34,560 nucleotides of DNA from Planctomyces sp. (GCA_013822855.1 PNLE01000023.1:1-34560), one strand, 5' to 3'. Positions 1 to 8,912 are shown, numbered from the stretch's first letter. Program-made: numbers and translations. The notes: generated by a model from the sequence alone, not told the origin.

Positions 1-22
1 AAAACCTCCCTTGCCTGCGGCA

Positions 23-52
23 CACAGGTAGCTCGCGGACGAGCAACCTGTG
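23..52. repeat. Imperfect hairpin upstream of the first gene
   Basis: CACAGGT (23-29) pairs with ACCTGTG (46-52) and GCTCG (31-35) pairs with CGAGC (40-44), leaving a four-base loop and one A/A mismatch. It lies about 70 bases before the first gene and could be a terminator of a gene outside the window or a dispersed repeat. Confidence 0.5.
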
Positions 53-119
53 CCACCCCACCATCAGAAAGTGGATTAACAAAACGCTGAAACCGAGCTG
101 CAAATAGTGTTTTAATGAA

Positions 120-1238
120 ATGAATGCTCGCTCGCGGCAGCAGAGTGAGGGAAGTCAATTGGCGAACGCAGTCATGCAGCTTGATCTACGCAGAACAGTG
201 AGTTTTCTCCAGAAACACATCGAAGAACGAATACGCGATTACGATTTGTGCATCAACGAAGGCCCGGGCGGCGATGAAACGCCGATCAAGCAAATCACGA
301 TTGGTTATCAATTTGACCAAGCTGGATGGCTGTCAATCGTTTTCGACACGCGCTCGACTGCAGCGAACGACGGGGAATGGAATACTTTCATCGAGTCGAA
401 CGCCATTGAAGTCACCGATTGGCACAACGCGTACTCCGATTTGGTGGAAAATGGCTCGCCAATCAACCTGACTTTGCCCGATGGTTCAGAACGACGGCTC
501 GGCGAAAACACGACCGTGAAGTACCTGGCTGAGCTGATAGGCACTACGATTCGTGATGTCCTGATTCATGCTCGCGACGAAGGCTCTTTTAATGATCTGC
601 CTATTTCTGAGGACTGCTTCTATGTCGTTGAAGAGCACGATGGAGCCTATGGCTGGTCGGATCATTTAGAGGTCGAATCACAGAGTGAACAAGCATACCT
701 GGATCAACTTGAAGGCGATGTCTCATCGAAGACGCAAGATGCTCAAATTGAACATTGGATTGGACTGTTGGAACGAATCGCATCGGGCAAAGAGAACACC
801 TCGGAATGGGCGTTTCTCGCACCCAGATACGCGATTGAGCGATTGAAGGAGCTTGGTGACGATGCCATCGTTCCAGTCCTCAAGTTCGTGCGAAAGTGGG
901 CTGGAAAACCGGAATTCGATGGCGACAGACCGAAGAGAAAGATCGTCGAGCTTCCAATGCACGCACCCGCGATCGATGCACTCATGCTGGTGTGCAACTC
1001 TTCCTGCCAAGTGGTGGAGGTAGAGTCGCTTCTTTGTGATATCGTCCGTCGCTCGGTTAAGGTGAATTCTGGCAGGAAGTTGTGGGGAATCATTCCTGTT
1101 TGGGCAGCTCGCTGCTTGTCGACACTCTTCAATCAATACCCCAAGCCGATACAACATGGAAGTACGAATAAACTGGTCAATCACGAAGAGTATGCGAGAA
1201 TTCGCCGAACCAAGCGGCGAGATGACACTGTCAATTGA
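120..1238 (+). CDS. Hypothetical protein, 372 aa
   Basis: I do not recognise the family. The protein is soluble, with no signal peptide or membrane helix. The N-terminal half (about 1-200) is acidic and mixes predicted strands and helices. The C-terminal half (about 205-340) is helical, with stretches such as WAFLAPRYAIERLKELGDD and IVPVLKFVRKW that resemble HEAT-like helical pairs, a weak inference. The ATG at 120 is the first in frame and no clear Shine-Dalgarno precedes it. The last four codons and the TGA lie inside a 61-nt element repeated at 2014-2074, so the natural C-terminus may have been altered by repeat insertion. Base composition appears more AT-rich than most of the window. Confidence 0.7.
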   Translation: MNARSRQQSEGSQLANAVMQLDLRRTVSFLQKHIEERIRDYDLCINEGPGGDETPIKQITIGYQFDQAGWLSIVFDTRSTAANDGEWNTFIESNAIEVTDWHNAYSDLVENGSPINLTLPDGSERRLGENTTVKYLAELIGTTIRDVLIHARDEGSFNDLPISEDCFYVVEEHDGAYGWSDHLEVESQSEQAYLDQLEGDVSSKTQDAQIEHWIGLLERIASGKENTSEWAFLAPRYAIERLKELGDDAIVPVLKFVRKWAGKPEFDGDRPKRKIVELPMHAPAIDALMLVCNSSCQVVEVESLLCDIVRRSVKVNSGRKLWGIIPVWAARCLSTLFNQYPKPIQHGSTNKLVNHEEYARIRRTKRRDDTVN

Positions 1239-1286
1239 CTTCGATTTGATGTGTGCCACTGGCTCCGCCAGTACCTCCGTTCGCCA
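1226..1286 (+). repeat. 61-nt direct repeat, copy A
   Basis: This stretch matches 2014-2074 at 56 of 61 positions by my count. It contains an inverted repeat (CACTGGC, TCC, GCCAGTA; one mismatch) and runs across the stop codon of the preceding gene. A GTAGGG hairpin follows 10 bases later, the same order as at copy B. Confidence 0.85.
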
Positions 1287-1296
1287 ACTCAGTCCC

Positions 1297-1318
1297 GTAG
1301 GGCAGGCTCCCGCCTGCC
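1297..1318 (+). repeat. GTAGGG hairpin element
   Basis: GTAGGG is followed by a perfect 7-bp inverted repeat, GGCAGGC (1301-1307) and GCCTGCC (1312-1318), around a TCCC loop. The same 22 bases plus CGATT recur at 11134-11155. Confidence 0.85.
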
Positions 1319-1609
1319 GATTACGCGCCCACCCGGCAAAGGACATCACTTCGGCAAACAGCGATCTTCCGATCGACCCTAACCGCCAGCATTGCCACCC
1401 AATGGTAAAACCCGCGACATCGCATCAGGGCCAAGTGCGATCCAACACGGAAACCCCATCAACGATCCGTCACAACTCACCTGACCCTTGGCGACATCAA
1501 AGTTGACACCCCCCTGCCACACCGTCAATCTTCGATAAGAATCCAACCGCACTTCGGTGGTTGAATACATGCTCGGCATCTCCACGAACCTCCCGTCAGA
1601 CGATAAACA
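1319..1609. other. Non-coding stretch with a doubtful small antisense frame
   Basis: No convincing gene is seen. A 68-codon frame on the minus strand (1379-1585) has plausible peptide composition (for example YRRLTVWQGGVNFDVAKG) but no ribosome binding site and starts with GTG. It could be a remnant of an older gene lying between the two 61-nt repeats. Confidence 0.4.
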
Positions 1610-1993
1610 ATGGACTCCGAATCGCTGACATATCTACTTGGTGGCGGTCACTACAATGTCCCAGACCGCATCGAACGCGGCATTTGGCCACATCCGCCTT
1701 TGCGGTTCGAGGCTCTCGTGCAGCATTTGTCACAGGTTATTTCATCGCAGGATTGGTTTCCCTACCAGCCACGGCCGCATCAACCAGGAACGGCTGTTGA
1801 TGAACTGGGTGTGATTCAGCGTGTCGCGCCGAATCACTTCGTGTATCACATGCAGCGCGGCTACGCTCACAACCCGTTCAACGTTGCAGAGTCGTCCCAA
1901 ACGTCGTTCAGCAGCGCAGAGGCCGCGGCTCGACATTATCTAAGATGGTCACTGCATCTTCCCGGAAGCCTCGACTCATGGCGCGTCATCTAA
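1610..1993 (+). CDS. Hypothetical protein, 127 aa
   Basis: A small soluble protein of unknown family, rich in Trp, His and Pro (WPHPPLRF, WFPYQPRPHQPG), with no signal peptide or membrane segment. The ATG at 1610 is the first in frame and no clear ribosome binding site is seen. The gene sits exactly between two copies of a 61-nt direct repeat, each followed by a GTAGGG hairpin, which suggests it arrived or was duplicated as a repeat-bounded unit. Coding status rests on length, composition and the absence of a better frame, so it is only moderately sure. No function is proposed. Confidence 0.55.
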   Translation: MDSESLTYLLGGGHYNVPDRIERGIWPHPPLRFEALVQHLSQVISSQDWFPYQPRPHQPGTAVDELGVIQRVAPNHFVYHMQRGYAHNPFNVAESSQTSFSSAEAAARHYLRWSLHLPGSLDSWRVI

Positions 1994-2013
1994 ATCAATC
2001 ATCAGCGGGCTGG

Positions 2014-2074
2014 CACTGTCGATCGACTGCAATTTGATGTGTGCCACTGGCTCCGCCAGTGCCTCCGTTCGCCA
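2014..2074 (+). repeat. 61-nt direct repeat, copy B
   Basis: Partner of 1226-1286, with five differences. Here the inverted repeat CACTGGC, TCC, GCCAGTG is perfect, and it lies 20 bases after the stop codon of the 127-aa gene. Confidence 0.85.
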
Positions 2075-2079
2075 GCCAT

Positions 2080-2111
2080 GTAGGGTGGGTTAAGGCTCTG
2101 CGCAACCCACC
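2080..2111 (+). repeat. GTAGGG hairpin element
   Basis: GTAGGG leads into an 8-bp inverted repeat, GGTGGGTT (2084-2091) and AACCCACC (2104-2111), with a 12-base loop. It shares the GTAGGG head with 1297 and 11134 but has different arms. Confidence 0.8.
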
Positions 2112-2276
2112 TTCGCCTGTCCTCCAATTGGCGTCATTCGAAATGCACGAATTCGGCAGGAATGCCCCAGACGTGGCACTTCACGCCGGTATGATAACAG
2201 TCACAAGAAACAACCAGAGACGCACAATCCCTATATCGCATTTCACCGCAGGCCCTCACCCACGGATTAAACCAGC

Positions 2277-2768
2277 ATGTCAACCGGAACCAACCTGCGG
2301 CAAGAGATCGAACTCGCCAGCCGCGACATCGCCCGACCGGAAGGCCTCTCCATGAAAAAACTGCTGGATCAACTGCTTCAGGAAACTTTGAAGCCGTACG
2401 CCACCTACAGCGAGAGGCAAATGCTCAAGGCGGGGCAGATCGGGGCCTGTGCCTCCCAGATTCTGCAGCGACGACAAAAAGCGGCACAACGCTCTAGCTG
2501 GCTCTTTCTGGGGCTTCTAAGTCTGCCGGTCGTCGTCTTCGCCCTGTTTACCATGAGCTTCAATTCGATAGCCCCGATGAGCACCCACTTTTACGTCATG
2601 TTTATCTTTGCCGCGCTCACTCAGATCCCCTCGCTGATAGATGCGCGATTCTCACAAGCTCGCCTGGAAACTTTGATCGCTATCTGGATGCTGAGCGACC
2701 AGAACACCTCACTCGAGCCGGAAGAAAAGTCAGCCTCGTTGGCTCGACTGATTTTTGAAAACAAGTAA
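2277..2768 (+). CDS. Small membrane protein of unknown function, 163 aa
   Basis: Two hydrophobic segments at about 74-93 (WLFLGLLSLPVVVFALF) and 102-118 (FYVMFIFAALTQIPSLI) flank a short loop, with helical charged tails on both sides, so an inner-membrane hairpin is likely. I do not recognise the family. Two starts compete: the ATG at 2277 lacks a ribosome binding site, while the ATG at 2352 (protein beginning MKKLLDQLLQ, 138 aa) has GGAAGG seven bases upstream and may be the true start. The neighbouring genes give no functional clue. Confidence 0.65.
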   Translation: MSTGTNLRQEIELASRDIARPEGLSMKKLLDQLLQETLKPYATYSERQMLKAGQIGACASQILQRRQKAAQRSSWLFLGLLSLPVVVFALFTMSFNSIAPMSTHFYVMFIFAALTQIPSLIDARFSQARLETLIAIWMLSDQNTSLEPEEKSASLARLIFENK

Positions 2769-3049
2769 ATCCCCTGAAACGCCCCTCACTACGCAGGGGT
2801 GGCATGCTCATGATTCACAACTACCCGCACAATGGGCACAGCTTTGAGTGAGTATGCCGAACGCACGTTGAGTCTTGGAGTCTCAATAACTTCGTTGGAT
2901 AGGCTTGCATGCGTGTTTTGTTCATCTCTCCATACCCAATGCGCAATTGATTGCTGGAGAACGTCTATAAACCAGACAAAACGCAAACCCCGGGGGTCCG
3001 AGCTTTTCCAACTACTATCAACTAACCACCATCAACCCACTATCCACCC

Positions 3050-4498
3050 CTACCCCGTAATCCTCACATAAGGATGCCCCTCGTTCAGCGTCGGGCGTTC
3101 GGGGCGGCCTTTGTACTGGTAGACGAGGTCCATGTGGCCCAGGCCCATCAAGTGGAGGATCGTCGCGTGGAGGTCGTGGACGTGCATCTTCTGCGAGACC
3201 GCGTGCAGGCCGACTTCATCCGTCTCGCCGATCGTCTGCCCGCCCGACACGCCGCCCCCCGCCATCCACATGGTGAACCCCGTCGGGTTGTGGTCGCGGC
3301 CGTTCCCCTGCTCGCTCATGGGCGTTCTGCCAAATTCGCCCCCCCAGATCACCAGTGTCTCGTCGAGCAGTCCCCGCGTGGCCAGATCCTGCAAGAGCCC
3401 CGCCACCGGCAAGTCCATCGCCTCGCACAGCGAGCCGTGGTTCTTCTCGATGTTCGCGTGCGCGTCCCACTTGCTCCCCGCCCCATGATAAAGCTGCACG
3501 AAGCGCGTCCCCCGCTCCACCAGCCGTCGGGCCAACAGACACAACCGCCCGTAGGAGGAGGTTTCCTTCCGATCAAGGCCGTAGAGCTTCTGGGTGGCTT
3601 CGGTCTCTTCCCCGAGATCGATCGCCTGGGGTGCCGAGGCCTGCATGCGGAAGGCGAGTTCATAGCTGGCGATGCGGGCGTCGAGTTCCGTCTGCTGCGG
3701 GTTCTTCGCGGCGAAATCGCGGTTCATGGCCGAAAGGAGTTCGAGCTTCCCCCGCTGCTGCCGCTCCGTCCGGCCGGCGGGGGTCATCAGGTTGGGAATC
3801 GGATCCTGCCCCCCTTCGATGCGGATCCCCTGGTAGAGGGCGGGCATGAAACCGGCACTCCAGTTGCGTGGCCCGTTGACGACCTGCGAGACGTTGTCCT
3901 GCATCACGACGAAGGCTGGCAGATCGACGTTTTCCGTCCCCAAGCCGTACGTCACCCAGCTGCCCAGCGAAGGCCGCCCGCCGAGGATGGAGCCGGTGTT
4001 CATCTGGCAGACGCCCGCCGAGTGGTTGATCCCATCGGCCCAGCAGGAGCGGATGACGGCCAGCTTGTCGGCATGCTTGGCGGTGTGCGGCAGCCAATCG
4101 GAGATCCACATCCCCGATTCGCCATGCTGGGCCCACTTCCGCTGCGAAGCCATCAGCGGCGCGTTCGATTCCCCCATCGCCAGGATCACCTTGCCGAAAC
4201 TCTCGGGCAACGGCTGCCCGGCCAGCTTGTTGACCAGCGGCTTGGGGTCGAACGTGTCGATATGGCTCGGCCCCCCCTCCATGAACAGGAAGATGCAGTT
4301 CTTCGCCCGCGGCGTGAAATGCGGCAGCCGGGCCGCTAAGGGCGATTTGACCGGTGCCCCATCGGCCGCTGGTGCGCTCGCCGCGGCCGATACCTTCGAT
4401 TGCAGCAGCGAAGTGAGAGCCAGCGACCCGAACCCCATCCCGGCACTGGAAAGGAGCTCGCGACGACTGATCGGCTGATCCTGACGATGACAAAACAT
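3050..4498 (-). CDS. DUF1501 family protein, Tat-exported
   Basis: A 482-aa planctomycete DUF1501 protein, a family distantly related to sulfatase/alkaline-phosphatase folds. The N-terminus carries a twin-arginine signal (SRRELLSSAG, Arg12-Arg13, then GFGSLALTSLL), so it is exported folded. Family landmarks are FMEGGPSHIDTFDPKP near residue 70, NHSAGVCQMNTG near 160, VIWGGEFGRTP and GRDHNPTGFTMWMAGGG in the C-terminal third, and HDLHATILHLMGL near the end. It lies 36 bases downstream of the DUF1549/DUF1553 gene on the same strand, the standard planctomycete pairing, so the two are probably co-transcribed and work together in the periplasm. The substrate is unknown; polysaccharide or sulfated-glycan breakdown is often suggested for these pairs but is not shown here. 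Confidence 0.95.
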   Translation of the reverse strand: MFCHRQDQPISRRELLSSAGMGFGSLALTSLLQSKVSAAASAPAADGAPVKSPLAARLPHFTPRAKNCIFLFMEGGPSHIDTFDPKPLVNKLAGQPLPESFGKVILAMGESNAPLMASQRKWAQHGESGMWISDWLPHTAKHADKLAVIRSCWADGINHSAGVCQMNTGSILGGRPSLGSWVTYGLGTENVDLPAFVVMQDNVSQVVNGPRNWSAGFMPALYQGIRIEGGQDPIPNLMTPAGRTERQQRGKLELLSAMNRDFAAKNPQQTELDARIASYELAFRMQASAPQAIDLGEETEATQKLYGLDRKETSSYGRLCLLARRLVERGTRFVQLYHGAGSKWDAHANIEKNHGSLCEAMDLPVAGLLQDLATRGLLDETLVIWGGEFGRTPMSEQGNGRDHNPTGFTMWMAGGGVSGGQTIGETDEVGLHAVSQKMHVHDLHATILHLMGLGHMDLVYQYKGRPERPTLNEGHPYVRITG

Positions 4499-4534
4499 GG
4501 CACGACCTGTTGTCGAAAAGGACGAGATATCAAG

Positions 4535-7500
4535 CTACTTCACATACATGAATTCGCTGGAATTGAGCAGGATGTGGCAGAAGTCGACGAGGACTTCCCG
4601 GACGGCCGTCTTCTGGGCATTTGGAGCGCCGGATTTGCCAGCCATCGCCGGGCGATCGGCCAGATGACGGTCGTTCCCCGAAGCATCGGCGAAGGGGCCG
4701 GGGGTCGGTTCAAACCGCCAGAAGGCCATCGTGCTCGGCCGGATCGTGTCGCTGGTGAAGAGCAGCCGCTCGGGCGTCAGCGCCTCGGCACTCACGCGGA
4801 TGTCGTCCACCAGTCCATCGAACCGTGCCGCTTCACTCCGATCCCGGCCACCCACCATGATCGGCCGGTTGGCACCGCAGATCCCCCCCACCAACGAGTG
4901 CGGCACCGTCGCCACTAACAGGGGTTCATCGTCGTTCGCCAGATCCTTCAGATAAAACGTCACCCGTCCCGGCTGTCCGTCGCGGGCGAGCTTCACCGCC
5001 GCCGCCGCGAAATAAGGCTGGTTGAGCTGGATGTGGTGATCTGAAAATAGAGCCGCTTCCGAGATGCTGCCATCCGCCGTTTTCCCCACCATCTGCATCA
5101 CGATCGTCTGCGGCTTGCGGCGACTCCCCTTGCCGGTGATGCCGAAGTTCCAGCCGGTCTCGGCCATGTTGCCGCTCCAGCAGGAAGCGATCGTGCGAAC
5201 CGTCCCCGAATCGTAGATCGACCGCACGACGAAGAACGATTCAATGGTGAAGTCGCTCCCCTCGGGCGTGCTGATCACCGGACCGACGAACGGCAGCTGC
5301 TTGCTCGAGACGATGGCGGCGTGGCCGTCGCGGAAGGGGATCTTGTCGTGGAGGAACTTCGCTTCGGCGGAGGTCGCTTCGGCGATGTTGATCGTGCTGG
5401 CCTGGGTTCCCAGGAATTCGAGGGCGGCGTCGATCTCGAACGATTCGGGATCGCGCCCCAAGGCGATCCGATAGAGCTCGACGATCACCCGGCGGTCGTC
5501 GGCAGTCTTGTCGCCAGCGAGCTTCTTCGAGACCCGCTCGGCCAATCCCGTCGCCCGTTGCAAGGCCCACTGGCTGTTGAACAGAAGCAGCGACTGCACT
5601 GGCGTCGTCGTCGAATGGCGCGACGCACTGCTGGTGATCCAGAAGGGGGCGTCGAAGGCGTCGAGCACCGGGTTGCGCGTGTTCCGCATCGTCCGCAGGA
5701 AGATCGAACGGACCGGTGCCTCCGCCGGAGCACCCGCACCTCGACTGGTTTTGAGGGAGAGTTCGCCCGCCACCTGATACGTGCTGTCGCGGAACTGTTC
5801 GGCATCCAGCCGGCGGACATCGCCCCGCCAGTACAGGGCATTCTCGGGATCGATCTTCTGCCCCTCGGCGAGCTGCGCATGCGACGACGACCGGCGATAG
5901 GTTTCACTGAGCACGATCGCCTTGTGAAGTGGTTTCAGCTTCCACCCTCCCGCGACAAACCGCGAGGCCAATTCGTCCAGCAGTTCGGGGTGTGTGGGGA
6001 GCGAACCCAGGCGACCAAAATCGCTCGCATTGGCGGCGAGGCCGCGTCCGAAGTGCTGCTGCCAAATGCGGTTGACCATGACCCGCGCCGTCAGCGGATG
6101 ATCCGGCCGAGTGAGCCAGCGGGCGAGCGTCGACCGCCGGCCCGACGACGCGCCGCGCGGCGTCTCCACCGTGGCGACTTGCGCCACCTCCGGATCGAGA
6201 ATCGTGAGATATCCCGGCTCCACCGGTTCCTTCCCCTTTTTGGGGATCGCGATCTCCGCGCACTCCGTCCCCCATTCCGTCACGCATGTGGCAACCGGGA
6301 GCGACTGGGGCTTCTGCGCATCGAACTTCGCCAGCTCTTTGCGGAGCGCGAGGATCCGTTCCTTGTCGGCTCCTTTGAGTCGACCGTCCAATCGATCCCA
6401 CTCATATTCAACCTGCCGGAAGGCGAGTGCGCCCAACTGCTTTTCCAGTGGCGTCCGCGCATCGACCGGCTTGGAAAGAATCGCTTGGAGATCGGGCGGA
6501 AAGCGGCCCTCGGCCTGCTTCTGCCCCTGATCGCGGTACTTGGCTTCAAGCGCGGCGATCTCCTCCCGGATTGATTTCGTGGCCGCTTCCCAGGCCACGC
6601 GGACCTCATCGAACTTCGCCTGCTCGGCGGGTGTGGGAACCGGTAACTCCTCGTGTGGCTGGATCCCCGCGAAGAAGGCCCGCAGCCGGAAGTAATCCTT
6701 CTGCAGGATCGGGTCGAACTTGTGGTCGTGGCACCGGGCGCATTGCATCCCCAACCCCAGGAAGACATCGCCCGTCGTATCGGTGATGTCGTCGAGGATC
6801 AGGTTCCACTGCGTCCGCGCATCCCGGCTGTTGTATTCATAGATACCGTGCCTCAAGTAGCCCGTGGCGATGATCGCCTGCGGATCGTCGGGATAGAGTT
6901 CATCCCCCGCGAGCTGTTCTTTAACAAAACGGTCATAGGGCTTGTCCTCGGCGAATGATTGAATCACATAGTCACGATAGCGCCAGACGTGCGGCCTCGG
7001 TGCGTCGAGTCGATAACCATCGCTATCGGCATAGCGGACGAGATCGAGCCAGAACCGGGCCTGCCGCTCGGCATAGCGCGGGCTGGCCAAAAGTCGATCG
7101 ACCAGCCGCTCGTACGCATCCTGGGAATTGTCGCCAATGAACTGCTCGACCTCCTCCCACGTGGGCGGCAGGCCGGTCAGATCGAACGTAACGCGGCGAA
7201 TCAGCGTCTGCCGGTCGGCTTCCTCAGCGGCTGCCAACGGAAAGTTCGCCTGCGTCCGCTTCTCGGCCATCCGCGCGTCAATCACACCGCTGGTCGAATC
7301 ATGCACGCGGGCCACCGTTTCCCGAGCGCTACTCGCCGCCGCATCCAACAGCACGGGCAAGGGCTGGAAGGCCCACCACTGGCGATCCTCTTCGGTGATC
7401 ACCCCCGGCCGACGCCCCGCCGCCTTCACCTTCTCGCCCGCAGGCCACGGAGCCCCCATCTCGACCCACTTCGTCAGCGCGGCGATCTCCTTGTCGGCCA

Positions 7501-7912
7501 GTTTGCCATCCGGGGGCATCTCGTAGCCGTCGTAGTTGATCGCGGCGATCAGCAGGCTCTTGTCCGGCGCATGCGGCACCAGGGCCGCTCCCGATTCCCC
7601 GCCCGTGATCAGAAAGTCCCGGCTGTCGAGCCGCAGATTGCCGCTCTGCTTGTCGGCGGCGTGGCACTTGTGGCACCGCTCGATGAGAACCGGCCGCACA
7701 TCTTTTTCAAAGAAGTTGAGTTGCTCCGTGGTGAAGACCTGCTCCACCGGATCAGCGGAGTAGGCCTCAGTCCCCCACGAGATGGACCACCAGACCGACA
7801 ACGAGACAACCAGACAAGCCTTCGACAGCAGTCCCTGGAAGTCAGATCCGGGCACCACTGCAGGACTCATCAGATGTGAAGCGGCAACGATCCGCGAAGC
7901 ATTCGGAAACAT
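4535..7912 (-). CDS. Planctomycete cytochrome c / DUF1549 / DUF1553 protein with LamG-like insert
   Basis: An exported 1125-aa protein. In order: hydrophobic signal segment (about 30-45), planctomycete cytochrome c domain (about 65-150) with heme motif CHKCH at 80-84 and a MPPDGKL segment, DUF1549 (about 205-410) with a second CxxCH motif (CARCHDHKFDPI, Cys391), a coiled region, DUF1553 (about 595-830), a laminin-G-like domain (about 885-1070), then the conserved DUF1553 tail DFCHILLNSSEFMYVK. The start is chosen at ATG 7912 because GGAGGGG lies eight bases upstream; the frame stays open further upstream but the added residues do not look like a signal peptide. It is the first gene of a likely operon with DUF1501. 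The two CxxCH motifs imply electron transfer coupled to an unidentified extracytoplasmic reaction. Confidence 0.93.
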   Translation of the reverse strand: MFPNASRIVAASHLMSPAVVPGSDFQGLLSKACLVVSLSVWWSISWGTEAYSADPVEQVFTTEQLNFFEKDVRPVLIERCHKCHAADKQSGNLRLDSRDFLITGGESGAALVPHAPDKSLLIAAINYDGYEMPPDGKLADKEIAALTKWVEMGAPWPAGEKVKAAGRRPGVITEEDRQWWAFQPLPVLLDAAASSARETVARVHDSTSGVIDARMAEKRTQANFPLAAAEEADRQTLIRRVTFDLTGLPPTWEEVEQFIGDNSQDAYERLVDRLLASPRYAERQARFWLDLVRYADSDGYRLDAPRPHVWRYRDYVIQSFAEDKPYDRFVKEQLAGDELYPDDPQAIIATGYLRHGIYEYNSRDARTQWNLILDDITDTTGDVFLGLGMQCARCHDHKFDPILQKDYFRLRAFFAGIQPHEELPVPTPAEQAKFDEVRVAWEAATKSIREEIAALEAKYRDQGQKQAEGRFPPDLQAILSKPVDARTPLEKQLGALAFRQVEYEWDRLDGRLKGADKERILALRKELAKFDAQKPQSLPVATCVTEWGTECAEIAIPKKGKEPVEPGYLTILDPEVAQVATVETPRGASSGRRSTLARWLTRPDHPLTARVMVNRIWQQHFGRGLAANASDFGRLGSLPTHPELLDELASRFVAGGWKLKPLHKAIVLSETYRRSSSHAQLAEGQKIDPENALYWRGDVRRLDAEQFRDSTYQVAGELSLKTSRGAGAPAEAPVRSIFLRTMRNTRNPVLDAFDAPFWITSSASRHSTTTPVQSLLLFNSQWALQRATGLAERVSKKLAGDKTADDRRVIVELYRIALGRDPESFEIDAALEFLGTQASTINIAEATSAEAKFLHDKIPFRDGHAAIVSSKQLPFVGPVISTPEGSDFTIESFFVVRSIYDSGTVRTIASCWSGNMAETGWNFGITGKGSRRKPQTIVMQMVGKTADGSISEAALFSDHHIQLNQPYFAAAAVKLARDGQPGRVTFYLKDLANDDEPLLVATVPHSLVGGICGANRPIMVGGRDRSEAARFDGLVDDIRVSAEALTPERLLFTSDTIRPSTMAFWRFEPTPGPFADASGNDRHLADRPAMAGKSGAPNAQKTAVREVLVDFCHILLNSSEFMYVK

Positions 7913-8212
7913 GCGGAGTTCCCCTCCACTGAGGCAAAACCATGGATACGCGGGCGGAGTCACGAGGCGAGAAGCTGGCTGGCGTCCCCCGCCGCAAAGC
8001 AGACGAGGAATCACCGTCCGGAAGATCCCTGCTCGACCCATCGGCAAACAATGATGGATCTCCACAGATTACTCCCGTCAACCCCCGGCAACAATGCCGT
8101 TAGGTTCCCCACGGGTCTGGATCTCAGGATTGCCCGGCCCACCCGAACATTGCGCACAACAGCATCCGACCTGGGACTCCAACGGCCACGGAAATCTACG
8201 CAATCCCGCCAC

Positions 8213-8752
8213 TCACTTCGCGCGGGGCGCATCCAACTGCACAAGCGGCGGAGACACTTTGACTCCGCACCCGAAAGCCTGCGGGCAGGCGTGCAACAAA
8301 CAGGCGGCCACAAACACGAGCACCCATCCCACGGAGTTCACATATTCGGAAAACTGGTGCAGTGCCTCGAACGCATCGCTGCGCGGCTGCCCCGGCGGAT
8401 TGAGCAGTTCCAAGAGCGGCAGGTAAATCTGAAAGTAGTCGTACACCGCGAGGGCGGTAGCCACGCCCAATAGCGAGACGATGACCACATCCCGCCCCCA
8501 TCGCCGTTTGACCGCCAGCACGGCGGCACAGGCGAGCGCCGCACTCAGGCAGATCCACTGGAACAGATAGAAGACGAAGAACCGACGCTCGACCAGCACA
8601 TCCTTCACGGCATCGTCCAATCCCGGTGTCGTCACTTCCCGGATACCCGCCGCGACAAACAACGCCGCTGCTCCCAGCCAGAAAGACGTGAGAAATCGAG
8701 CCGCCGACGCGGTTTGCTCGACCCAGCGAGGTTGGCCACCACACGCACTCAT
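8213..8752 (-). CDS. Four-helix integral membrane protein
   Basis: With the ATG at 8752 the protein has 179 residues and four hydrophobic helices: about 20-38 (FLTSFWLGAAALFVAAG), 56-78 (FVFYLFQWICLSAALACAAVL), 87-108 (VIVSLLGVATALAVYDYF) and 138-157 (VGWVLVFVAACLLHA). The layout and a FEALHQFSEYVNSV segment before the last helix recall DUF4149-type proteins, but this is a weak resemblance. In-frame alternatives are ATG 8824 and TTG 8881; the latter begins inside a strong hairpin and is unlikely. None has a clear Shine-Dalgarno. It lies 300 bases upstream of the DUF1549 gene on the same strand and may or may not be co-transcribed. Confidence 0.75.
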   Translation of the reverse strand: MSACGGQPRWVEQTASAARFLTSFWLGAAALFVAAGIREVTTPGLDDAVKDVLVERRFFVFYLFQWICLSAALACAAVLAVKRRWGRDVVIVSLLGVATALAVYDYFQIYLPLLELLNPPGQPRSDAFEALHQFSEYVNSVGWVLVFVAACLLHACPQAFGCGVKVSPPLVQLDAPRAK

Positions 8753-8880
8753 AATTTGATGCTCAAGGAGTGGAACCAGATCCAGTGGCCCGGTGAAACC
8801 CCAGGCCGAAACCGATCGATCCATGACCTGATGCAGGATGCGTATTTCCCGCCCCTCGGGCAAGCGACTCGATAAGCACA

Positions 8881-8912
8881 AACGGGCCGACTCGTCATCG
8901 AGTCGGCCCGTT
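8881..8912 (-). terminator. Perfect 14-bp hairpin terminator
   Basis: AACGGGCCGACTCG (8881-8894) and its exact complement (8899-8912) surround a TCAT loop. It lies about 120 bases after the stop of the 124-aa minus-strand gene; the minus-strand continuation TTGTGCTTATC is only mildly U-rich. Confidence 0.75.

Noticed and set aside
1226-2111. Integron cassette with attC-like sites around the 127-aa gene
   Set aside because: The repeats lack the paired attC core sites and no integrase is in the window; only the repeat-bounded arrangement is claimed.
3074-4339. 421-codon open frame antisense to the DUF1501 gene
   Set aside because: Shadow of the conserved gene; Arg/His/Pro-rich low-complexity peptide with no ribosome site.
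5321-7879. Two long open frames (417 and 306 codons) antisense to the DUF1549 gene
   Set aside because: Same cause, high third-position GC opposite a recognised gene; no motif supports them.
7913-8065. 51-residue N-terminal extension of the DUF1549 protein
   Set aside because: A strong ribosome site precedes ATG 7912, and the extension does not look like a signal peptide.
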